Below, in pieces: positions 53,602 through 60,868 of a stretch of 64,000 nt of DNA. The DNA is taken from positions 1 through 64,000 of the forward strand of contig JARRON010000016.1 of assembly GCA_037383845.1 (NCBI GenBank), written 5' to 3'. The stretch comes from JARRON01 sp037383845 (lineage in GTDB: Bacteria; Pseudomonadota; Gammaproteobacteria; Steroidobacterales; XN24). How positions within the stretch are numbered: position 1 is the first letter of the stretch; the number at the start of each line of letters is the position of its first letter. The notes under the pieces are model-generated. The model was not told the DNA's origin. It saw nothing but the letters and a program-made list of their open reading frames with translations, and ran no database searches. Both the position numbers and the translations under genes were made by a program.

Positions 53602-55650
53602 TCAGGCCGGGATCCGGCGCTGCCTCAGTATGCGGAGGGTGAGGTCAGTCCCCGGCGCTCGAGCCTTGAACCACAGCACGCTCTCGGCATCCAGAACCTC
53701 GCTCCAGATGTAGGCGTAGTAGCCGGCCGAATAGCCCCCCATGATGTGGGAGAAGTATGCCGTTCGGTACCTGGGCGGCACCGGCGGGAAGTCCATCCCG
53801 GACTTCGCCAGCGCCGCCTTTTCAAAGGCGATGACGTCGTCGGGAATCTCCTCGGGCGTCAGCTGGTGCCAGTACTGGTCGATGATGGCGGCGGCCAGGT
53901 ACTCGCTGGTCTTGAAGCCCTCGTTGAAGGTCTGCGCCGCGAGGACCTTGTCCAGCAGCTCCCGGGGGATCAGCGCGCCGGTCTCGTAGTGCCGCGCGTA
54001 GTTGGTCAGCACCTCCGGCCACACCGCCCACATCTCGTGGACCTGGGAAGGATACTCGACGAAATCCCGGGGCACGTTTGTGCCGGCGAAGCGGGGATAC
54101 TTCACGTCCGAGAACAGACCGTGGACCGCGTGGCCGAACTCGTGGAAGGCCGTCTCCACCTCGTCGTAGGTCATCAGGGTGGGCTCGCCTTCCGGGGGCT
54201 TGGGCACGTTCAGGTGGTTGCCCACGACGGGCTTCTGGCCGAGCAGCCGGGACTGGCTGACGTACTGGTTCATCCAGGCGCCGCCGCGCTTGGACGGACG
54301 CGCGTACATGTCCAGGTAGAACAGCCCCAGGCGCTCACCGTCTTCCTCGAAGACCTCGAACACCCGGACGTCGGGATGATAGACGGGCAGGTCTTCGCGC
54401 TCCTTGAAGGTAATCCCGTAGAGCTTTTCGGCCATGTAGAAGATGCCGTTATGGATGACGCTCTCCATCTCGAAATAGGGCCGGAGCTGGGAGTCGTCGA
54501 AGTCGTACTTGGCCTTGCGGACCTTTTCCGTGTAGTAGGCCCAGTCCCAGGGCGCGAGGGCGAAATTTCCACCCTCGGCATCGATGATGGCCTGCATGTC
54601 GGCGGCTTCCCGCTTTGCGTTGGCGATGGCCGCCGGCGCCAGGCGTCCGAGCATCTCGTTCACCGCCCGGGTTGTCTGGGCGGTCTCGTCCTCGAGGACG
54701 AAGGAGGCGTGGTTGGGATAGCCCAGCAGCTGCGCCCGCTCTGCCCGCAGCTCCACCACGCGGCGGACGATGTTCCGGTTGTCGTACTCGTTGCCGCGGA
54801 TGCCCCGGGTGACGGAGGCCCGGTAAATCTTTTCCCGGCTGGTCCGGTTGGTCAGGGAAGCCAGGGGCGGCTGGCCCGTGGTGTTCTTCAGCGCGATCAG
54901 ATACTTGCCTTCCAGGCCCCGCTCGGCAGCGGCCCTGGCGGCAGCGGTGATTTCAGCGTCCGACAGGCCCGCGAGCTCATCGGCCGAGTCGAACACCACG
55001 GCGGCGTCGTTCACCTCGGCCAGCACGTTCTCGCTGAACCGGGCGGTGAGGGTGGCAATCTCGGAGTTGATGGCCCGCAGCCGGGCCTTCTGGTCCTCCG
55101 ACAGCCTGGCACCGGCGCGGATGAAATCCGTGTGGTAACGCTCCAGGAGCCGCAGGGACTCGGGTTCCAGGCCAAGGCTGTCCCGGGAGGCATAGAGGGT
55201 GTCGATGCGATCGAACAGGGCCCCGTTCAGGTAGATGGTATCCCGGTGGGCGGCGAGCTTCGGCGCAATTTCCGCCCGCACGGCCTGCAGCTCCGGGTTG
55301 GTGTGGGCGCCGGCGAGGTTATAGAACACCGGCGCCACGCGGCCCAGGATTTCCCCGCTGCTCTCCATGGCGACGATGGTGTTCTCGAACGTCGGCTTCG
55401 CCCGGTTGTTCGCGATGGCCTCGATCTCCGCCAGCTCCTGGGCCATGCCCTTTTCGAAGGCCGGCAGGAAGTGCTCGTTGCGGATGCGATCGAAGGGAGG
55501 CGCCTCGTAGGGAAGGTCGCTCTTCGCAAAGAAGGGATTGGCTTCTGATGCCGCCGGGGCGGTCTCGGCCGTCGGGGTCGTGTCCGGCGCGCTGGCGCAC
55601 GCCGCCAGGGCGAGCGAGCCTGCGAGCGCAAGGGTGAGGCGTGAAGACAT
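53602..55650 (-). CDS. M3-family dipeptidyl carboxypeptidase-like lipoprotein, short C-terminus
   Basis: 682 residues from ATG 55650, preceded by GGAGG. Lipoprotein signal with lipobox LALAAC. Zinc motif ETAFHEFGHAVHGL (HExxH, around residue 501) and the substrate loop SHIMGGYSAGYYAYIWSEVLDAESVLWF are intact. After that the family normally has about 50 more residues (FR-x-LLS-GGS-x, FRGR-P-x-x-x-LL-RG); here only ARAPGTDLTLRILRQRRIPA remains before the terminator. Probably an internal deletion near the 3' end; activity may persist since the catalytic core is complete. Cleaves C-terminal dipeptides in the periplasm. Confidence 0.9.
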   Translation of the reverse strand: MSSRLTLALAGSLALAACASAPDTTPTAETAPAASEANPFFAKSDLPYEAPPFDRIRNEHFLPAFEKGMAQELAEIEAIANNRAKPTFENTIVAMESSGEILGRVAPVFYNLAGAHTNPELQAVRAEIAPKLAAHRDTIYLNGALFDRIDTLYASRDSLGLEPESLRLLERYHTDFIRAGARLSEDQKARLRAINSEIATLTARFSENVLAEVNDAAVVFDSADELAGLSDAEITAAARAAAERGLEGKYLIALKNTTGQPPLASLTNRTSREKIYRASVTRGIRGNEYDNRNIVRRVVELRAERAQLLGYPNHASFVLEDETAQTTRAVNEMLGRLAPAAIANAKREAADMQAIIDAEGGNFALAPWDWAYYTEKVRKAKYDFDDSQLRPYFEMESVIHNGIFYMAEKLYGITFKEREDLPVYHPDVRVFEVFEEDGERLGLFYLDMYARPSKRGGAWMNQYVSQSRLLGQKPVVGNHLNVPKPPEGEPTLMTYDEVETAFHEFGHAVHGLFSDVKYPRFAGTNVPRDFVEYPSQVHEMWAVWPEVLTNYARHYETGALIPRELLDKVLAAQTFNEGFKTSEYLAAAIIDQYWHQLTPEEIPDDVIAFEKAALAKSGMDFPPVPPRYRTAYFSHIMGGYSAGYYAYIWSEVLDAESVLWFKARAPGTDLTLRILRQRRIPA

Positions 55651-55789
55651 TTCGGGGCGTCCTCCAGGTTTCTCTAATAGAAGCGGCGCAACAAAGCCGA
55701 GCATTATACCGTGTCACGACGGCATCAGGGGAAACGAGACTGCCGGTCCCGCCTGTCCACAGCACCTTTCGCCCGGACGGGCTGCCCTG

Positions 55790-55811
55790 GATGTCAAGCA
55801 GCCTTGACATC
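55790..55811. promoter_or_regulatory. palindromic operator site 1
   Basis: GATGTCAAG-CAGC-CTTGACATC: a perfect 9-bp inverted repeat with a 4-bp spacer, in the divergent region between the M3 peptidase and the membrane protein/XRE operon. Its right arm contains TTGACA, a consensus -35. Confidence 0.8.
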
Positions 55812-55830
55812 CCGGCCTGCGGCGTTCCAT

Positions 55831-55852
55831 GATGTCAAGCGTTCTTGACATT
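55831..55852. promoter_or_regulatory. palindromic operator site 2
   Basis: GATGTCAAG-CGTT-CTTGACATT: the same palindrome with one mismatch in the last base, centred 41 bp from site 1, close to four helical turns, and 15 bp before the GTG start. Likely bound by the XRE regulator encoded by the second gene of the operon. Confidence 0.8.
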
Positions 55853-55867
55853 CCGGAGGTTGGAAAC

Positions 55868-56251
55868 GTGAAACCCGGGGAAAAGAAGATCCTGGGCAGG
55901 CTCCTGGCCGCGGCGGTCGTTTACGCAGGGCTGGTGTCGGTTGCGGCAGGCCTGGGCCGTGCCGCCGGGCCAGGTCCGGCGGGATGGGTGCTGGCGCTCC
56001 TGCCCGTGCTGCCGTCCGCCTATGCCCTTTTCCTGCTGATGCGCCACATCGCCGCCATGGACGAGCTGCAGCGCCTGATCCATCTCCAGGCGGCAGCCTT
56101 CGGCCTGGGCCTGACGGTGGTCGCGGGCCTGGCGGCGGGCTCCCTGGAGGCCTTTGGCGGCTTGCCCCCGGTCAGCCTCGTCTGGGCCGTCCCGTGCGTT
56201 GCCGTGGGCTGGATCATCGGGCTGGCGGCAACGGCGAAACGCTACGCGTGA
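55868..56251 (+). CDS. four-helix membrane protein of an XRE-controlled operon
   Basis: 127 residues from GTG 55868, which has GGAGG at 8 nt; ATG 55829 in the same frame would place operator site 2 inside the gene and has no ribosome binding site. Four helices (LLAAAVVYAGLVSVAAGLG, WVLALLPVLPSAYALFLLM, AAAFGLGLTVVAGLAAG, SLVWAVPCVAVGWIIGLAA) and a conserved RHIAAMDELQRLIHLQA between helices 2 and 3. Overlaps the XRE gene by 4 nt (GTGA). Family unnamed to me; such pairs occur widely with HTH regulators. Confidence 0.8.
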   Translation: MKPGEKKILGRLLAAAVVYAGLVSVAAGLGRAAGPGPAGWVLALLPVLPSAYALFLLMRHIAAMDELQRLIHLQAAAFGLGLTVVAGLAAGSLEAFGGLPPVSLVWAVPCVAVGWIIGLAATAKRYA

Positions 56252-56481
56252 TCAACCGGCTCCGGGACCTTCGGGGCGAGCGAGGCTGGACCCAGCAGGA
56301 CCTGGCGGACCGGCTTGGCGTCTCGCGCCAGACCGTCAACGCCATCGAGACCGGCAAGTACGATCCGAGCCTCCCGGTGGCGTTCGGCCTGTCCCGGGTC
56401 TTCGGCCTGCCTATCGAGGAGATCTTCGAGCCGGGTGTCGGTGCAGCGCCTGGCTCACCACGTGAGCCAGGCGTCGGCTGA
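56248..56481 (+). CDS. XRE-family HTH regulator
   Basis: 77 residues from GTG 56248. Helix-turn-helix in residues 1-58 (LRDLRGERGWTQQDLADRLGVSRQTVNAIETGKYDPSLPVAFGLSRVF), typical of small Cro/C1-type regulators, then GLPIEEIFEPG. Translationally coupled to the membrane protein, suggesting it controls this operon through the two palindromes upstream. Confidence 0.9.
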   Translation: MINRLRDLRGERGWTQQDLADRLGVSRQTVNAIETGKYDPSLPVAFGLSRVFGLPIEEIFEPGVGAAPGSPREPGVG

Positions 56482-56494
56482 TATAGTCCGCGCC

Positions 56495-58567
56495 ATGCCC
56501 GCCGCACTCCCGATGCAAGGCCTGAACGAGGCCCAGCAGCGCGCCGCGTCCTTCGGCGATCCCCTGCCGGACGGCGGGGGACTGGCAGCCGGCCCCCTGC
56601 TGGTGATTGCCGGGGCCGGGACAGGCAAGACCATGACGCTGGCCCACCGGGTGGCCCGGCTGGTGCTGGCGGACGTCCCGCCGTCGCGCATACTGCTGCT
56701 GACGTTCTCCCGCCGCGCCGCCCGCGAGATGACCCGCCGGGCCCGCCGGATCGTGGCCGCCGCGCTGGCCGGGGAAGGCCGCGGCGAGGAGGTGCGCTTC
56801 CCCTGGGCCGGGACGTTCCATTCCGTGGCCAACCGGTTGCTCCGGGAGTACGCGCCGAACGTGGGCCTGGACCCGGGTTTCTCCGTGCTGGACCGCGGAG
56901 ACGCCGCGGACCTGATGGACGTTGCCCGCCACGACCTGGCGCTGGCGCCGAGAGACAGGCGCTTTCCCCGCAAGGACACCTGCCTGTCCATCTACTCCCG
57001 GGTCGTCAACGGCCGGGCTGACCTGGGGGACTGCCTGGCAGACGTCTTCCCATGGTGCGCCGAGTGGCAAACGGAACTGGCAACCCTGTTCCGGCGCTAT
57101 ACCGAGCTGAAACAGGCTGGGAGCGTCCTGGACTACGACGACCTGCTGCTGTGGTGGCACGGCCTCATGGAACAACCCGCCCTGGCCGCGTCGGTGTCCG
57201 AGCGGTTCGACCACGTACTGGTGGACGAGTACCAGGACACCAACGTCCTGCAGGCGGAGATCCTGAAGCGGCTGAAGCCGGATGGTGCGGGCGTCACCGT
57301 GGTGGGCGACGACGCCCAGTCCATTTACTCCTTCCGGGCCGCCGAGGTGGACAACATACTGAACTTCCCCGACCAGTATCGCCCGGCCGCGGAGATCGTC
57401 ACCCTCGAGGAGAACTACCGGTCCGTCCAGCCGGTCCTGGACGCGGCCAATTCCCTGATGGAGACGGCGGACCGGCAGTACCGCAAGCGCCTGCGTTCGG
57501 CCAGGCCCTCGGATCAGCGGCCCTTTTACGTCACCGTGGCTGACGATGAAGGCCAGGTGGATTACGTGGTCCGCTCGGTGCTTGCCGCCCGGGAGGCCGG
57601 GCAGCGGCTGATGGACCAGGCGGTGCTCTTCCGGGCCAGCCACCACTCGGACCGCCTCGAGGTGGAGCTGACGCGGCGGAACATCCCGTTCGTGAAGTAC
57701 GGTGGCCTGAAGTTCCTCGAAGCCTCCCACGTCAAGGACATGCTGGCGGTGCTGAGATGGGCGGACAATCCGCGCAACCGGGTGGCGGCATTCAGGACGC
57801 TCCAGCTGCTGCCCGGCGTAGGTCCGGCGGCCGCGGCCCGGGCCTTCGAGCACTTGGAAGCGAACGCCTTCCGGCTGGACAGTCTGCAGCGCTGGCGGCC
57901 CCCGCCAGCGGCCAGGCCTTCGTGGCCGGCCCTGGTGGACGTGCTGTCGGGGATCGGCGGAGGCGAGGGGCAATGGTGGTCCCAGGTCGGCCGGGTCAAG
58001 GACTGGTACCGCCCGCACCTGGAGCGCATCTACGACGAATGGTCGGTCCGCCTCGGGGACCTGGAGGCCCTGGAGCAGATGGCCTCGAAGTTCCTGACCC
58101 GGGAACAGTTCCTGACAGAGCTGTCACTGGATCCGCCACAGGCGACCGGCGACCTGTCCGGCCCGCCGCTGCTGGACGAGGATTTCCTGGTCCTGTCCAC
58201 CATCCACTCGGCCAAGGGCCAGGAGTGGGACTCGGTCTATATCCTCAACGTGGCTGACGGCAATTTCCCTTCGGAATTCTCCACCGGCAAGCCTGCCCTG
58301 GTGGAGGAGGAGCGGCGACTGCTCTACGTGGCCATGACCCGCGCCAGGCAGGAGCTTCACCTGGTCTCACCCCTTAAGTACTGGATACCCCAGCAGCCCC
58401 GCCACGGCGGCCGGCACGTCTACGGGGCGCGATCCCGGTTCCTGACGGACGCCGTCATGGCCCGTCTGGAGTCCCGGGTCCACGCGACGCCGGAAGCCGC
58501 CGGCAAGGCCGGACCGCGCCCGACGGAAGTCGTGGACGTGGCCTCGAGGCTGCGCCAGATGTGGTAG
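56495..58567 (+). CDS. UvrD/Rep-family ATP-dependent DNA helicase
   Basis: 690 residues from ATG 56495; the open frame further upstream overlaps the XRE gene in another frame. Walker A AGAGTGKTMTL, motif Ia LLTFSRRAAREM, motif II VDEYQDTN, motif III VGDDAQSIYSFRAA, motif IV LEENYRS, motif V LSTIHSAKGQEWDSVYI and motif VI LLYVAMTRARQEL are all present. A 3'-5' SF1A helicase for DNA repair or replication restart, closer to Rep/PcrA than to RecB. Starts 13 nt after the XRE stop. Confidence 0.93.
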   Translation: MPAALPMQGLNEAQQRAASFGDPLPDGGGLAAGPLLVIAGAGTGKTMTLAHRVARLVLADVPPSRILLLTFSRRAAREMTRRARRIVAAALAGEGRGEEVRFPWAGTFHSVANRLLREYAPNVGLDPGFSVLDRGDAADLMDVARHDLALAPRDRRFPRKDTCLSIYSRVVNGRADLGDCLADVFPWCAEWQTELATLFRRYTELKQAGSVLDYDDLLLWWHGLMEQPALAASVSERFDHVLVDEYQDTNVLQAEILKRLKPDGAGVTVVGDDAQSIYSFRAAEVDNILNFPDQYRPAAEIVTLEENYRSVQPVLDAANSLMETADRQYRKRLRSARPSDQRPFYVTVADDEGQVDYVVRSVLAAREAGQRLMDQAVLFRASHHSDRLEVELTRRNIPFVKYGGLKFLEASHVKDMLAVLRWADNPRNRVAAFRTLQLLPGVGPAAAARAFEHLEANAFRLDSLQRWRPPPAARPSWPALVDVLSGIGGGEGQWWSQVGRVKDWYRPHLERIYDEWSVRLGDLEALEQMASKFLTREQFLTELSLDPPQATGDLSGPPLLDEDFLVLSTIHSAKGQEWDSVYILNVADGNFPSEFSTGKPALVEEERRLLYVAMTRARQELHLVSPLKYWIPQQPRHGGRHVYGARSRFLTDAVMARLESRVHATPEAAGKAGPRPTEVVDVASRLRQMW

Positions 58568-58583
58568 CCACGGAGGAATCCCA

Positions 58584-59315
58584 ATGACCATGCTCGGCAT
58601 CGACATCGGCGGCTCAGGGATCAAGGGCGCCCCGGTTGACGTGGACAGCGGCCGGCTCCTGGCGGACCGGCACCGGATCCCCACCCCTGATCCATCCGAG
58701 CCCGGGGCCGTCGCTGATGTGGTGGCGAGTATCGCGCGGCATTTCGACTGGGAGGGCCCGGTGGGCTGTGCTTTTCCCGCCGTCGTCAAGCACGGAGTGA
58801 CGCTGACGGCGGCAAACGTGGACAAGGCATGGGTCGGCTGCGAGGCTGCCCGCCTGTTCGCCGAGAAGCTCGGCGAGCCCGTCACGGTTCTCAACGATGC
58901 GGACGCCGCCGGGCTTGCGGAAATGCGTTTCGGCGCAGGCAGGGATGCCGAAGGCACGGTGATCATGCTGACCCTGGGCACGGGCATCGGCAGCGCCATC
59001 TTCGTGGACGGCCGGCTGGTGCCCAATACGGAGTTCGGGCACATGGAGATCCGCGGCGAGGAAGCGGAGCACCGGGCCGCCGACAGGATTCGGAAGGAAA
59101 AGGACCTGTCCTGGAAAGAGTGGGCCGCTCGCCTGTCGGAAGTGCTGCAGCGGCTCGAGGCCCTGTTCTGGCCCGACCTGTTCATCCTGGGCGGCGGCGT
59201 GTCCAAGAAACACAAGAAATTTCTGCAGCACCTGGACAACGCCACCCCGGTCGTGCCCGCGATACTGCGGAACGACGCCGGCATTGTCGGCGCGGCCATC
59301 GCCGCCCGCCGCTAG
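58584..59315 (+). CDS. ppgK: polyphosphate glucokinase (ROK family)
   Basis: 243 residues, ATG 58584 behind GAGG. ROK-type ATP/polyphosphate site LGIDIGGSGIKGAPVD, LNDADAAGLAEMRFGAG (catalytic Asp), TLGTGIGSAIFVDG and TEFGHMEIRG. The short length and FPAVVKHGV, AANVDKAW motifs fit PpgK, which phosphorylates glucose with polyphosphate. PpgK is best known from actinobacteria, so a polyphosphate-using glucokinase here is notable, as a broken PPK2 lies 39 kb away. Confidence 0.88.
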   Translation: MTMLGIDIGGSGIKGAPVDVDSGRLLADRHRIPTPDPSEPGAVADVVASIARHFDWEGPVGCAFPAVVKHGVTLTAANVDKAWVGCEAARLFAEKLGEPVTVLNDADAAGLAEMRFGAGRDAEGTVIMLTLGTGIGSAIFVDGRLVPNTEFGHMEIRGEEAEHRAADRIRKEKDLSWKEWAARLSEVLQRLEALFWPDLFILGGGVSKKHKKFLQHLDNATPVVPAILRNDAGIVGAAIAARR

Positions 59316-59346
59316 CGCGGCCGCGGCCTTGGCCGGGAAACAGACC

Positions 59347-60171
59347 GTGAGCGGCCTGCTGACGCTGCTGGCCATCGTGGCCGCCGGCTACACGCTGCTG
59401 GTGGGGTATTTCTACCTGCGGCAGGAGTCCCTGCTGTTTCTGCCGAACCTGCCGACCCGGTCCCACTGGGCCACGCCGGAGGCCGCCGGCCTCGAATACG
59501 AGTCCGTCTCCGTGGCGACCGCGGACGGTGAAACGCTGGACGGCTGGTTTGTGCCCGGCCGGCCCGATGGCATGGCGATGCTGTTCTTCCACGGCAACGC
59601 GGGGAACATCTCCCACCGCCTGGATTCCCTGCGGATGTTTCACCAGCTCGGCCTGTCGGTGCTCATCGTCGACTACCGGGGATACGGGCGGAGCACTGGC
59701 CGGCCGAGCGAGGAAGGCACCTACCAGGACGCCCTGGCGGCCTGGCACTGGCTCACGGAAGACCGCGGCATGGATCCGCGGCGCGTGGTGCTTTTCGGAA
59801 GGTCCCTGGGTGGCGCCGTGGCCGCATGGCTTGCCACACGGGTGCAGCCCGCCGGGCTGGTGGTGGAAGGCACTTTCCGCTCCGTCCCGGCCCTGGGCGC
59901 CGACCTTTACCCGTGGCTGCCTGTCCGAAGCCTGTCCCGGCTGGACTACGACACCGAGGCCTACCTCCGGGACGCCCGGTGCCCGGTGCTGGTGATCCAC
60001 GGCGCCGGGGACGAAATCGTTCCGCTTTCGCACGCCCGTGCCCTGCGGGCGGCCGCGCCGGGAGACACGGAGCTCCTGGAGCTCGAAGGCGGCCATAACG
60101 ACGCTTTCCTGGCCGACCGCGAGCGATACCTGGACGGGCTCAGCGACTTCCTGGAAGGCCTGGCCCGCTGA
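59347..60171 (+). CDS. membrane-anchored alpha/beta hydrolase (BEM46/ABHD13-like)
   Basis: 274 residues from GTG 59347; an in-frame TTG at 59284 lies inside ppgK and is less likely. One N-terminal membrane helix (LLTLLAIVAAGYTLLVGYFYL). Hydrolase core: FFHGNAGNISHRL, VDYRGYGRSTGRPSEEGTY, VLFGRSLGGAVAAWLA (nucleophile), HGAGDEIVP (acid) and GGHNDAF (base). Substrate unknown. Confidence 0.88.
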   Translation: MSGLLTLLAIVAAGYTLLVGYFYLRQESLLFLPNLPTRSHWATPEAAGLEYESVSVATADGETLDGWFVPGRPDGMAMLFFHGNAGNISHRLDSLRMFHQLGLSVLIVDYRGYGRSTGRPSEEGTYQDALAAWHWLTEDRGMDPRRVVLFGRSLGGAVAAWLATRVQPAGLVVEGTFRSVPALGADLYPWLPVRSLSRLDYDTEAYLRDARCPVLVIHGAGDEIVPLSHARALRAAAPGDTELLELEGGHNDAFLADRERYLDGLSDFLEGLAR

Positions 60172-60223
60172 CGTCGGTCCGGATGGCGATACACTTGCCG
60201 CCTGTACCCGGGAAGTGAAGACC

Positions 60224-60853
60224 GTGAGCGATACAGGCAGACGGGAAAGACGACTGGAAATCCTTTCGGCGGTACTCATGGCGCTGGCCACCGTCGCCAC
60301 CGCCTGGTGCGCGTATCAGTCCGCCGAGTGGGGCGGGGAGCAGGCGTTTCTTCTCGGGGAGTCCCAGCGGGCGGGAAGGGAGGCGAGCCTCCAGTCAACG
60401 CTGGCGGCCCAGCAGCGCGCCCTGGACGTGGCCGTCTTCATGGAGTGGGTGGGCGCCGTGGCCACCGGGAATGATCGCCAGCAGAAGTTCTACGAGGCGC
60501 GATTCTCCGATCACCTGGCCAAGGCCGTGGAGGCGTGGCGCGCCACCGAGCCCCTGACGCGCCCGGGAGCGCCGCCCCATCCCTTCGCCATGGCCGAGTA
60601 CAAGGTGGTCCAGGACGCCCGCGCAAAGGCCGCAGCGGCGGAATCGGCCGAGAAGTGGCAGCTGGCCCGGGAATACGACGCCAACGGGGACAGGTACGTG
60701 TTGCTCACCGTGCTGTTCGCGTCGGTGCTGTTCTTCGCCGGCATCGCGGAGAAGTTCGAAAGCGGCGGCGTCCAGGTGGCCGTCCTCGCCATGGGGTCGG
60801 TGGTTTTCCTGCTGGCCTTCGGCACCATGCTCACCTACCCGGTCTGGCTATAG
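60224..60853 (+). CDS. membrane protein with N- and C-terminal helices, unknown
   Basis: 209 residues from GTG 60224. First helix LSAVLMALATVATAWCAYQSAEWGGEQA, a long charged helical middle (REASLQSTLAAQQRALDVAVFMEWV, EYKVVQDARAKAAAAESAEKWQL) and two C-terminal helices (YVLLTVLFASVLFFAGIAEKF, VAVLAMGSVVFLLAFGTML). Similar proteins are widespread and uncharacterised. Follows the hydrolase by 52 nt. Confidence 0.82.
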   Translation: MSDTGRRERRLEILSAVLMALATVATAWCAYQSAEWGGEQAFLLGESQRAGREASLQSTLAAQQRALDVAVFMEWVGAVATGNDRQQKFYEARFSDHLAKAVEAWRATEPLTRPGAPPHPFAMAEYKVVQDARAKAAAAESAEKWQLAREYDANGDRYVLLTVLFASVLFFAGIAEKFESGGVQVAVLAMGSVVFLLAFGTMLTYPVWL

Positions 60854-60868
60854 GGTCGTCCCGAGGTT

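Noticed and set aside
58584..60853. A second defence island around the helicase
   Set aside because: The UvrD/Rep-like helicase has the motif set of an ordinary repair enzyme and its neighbours are metabolic or membrane proteins, with no effector-like gene.
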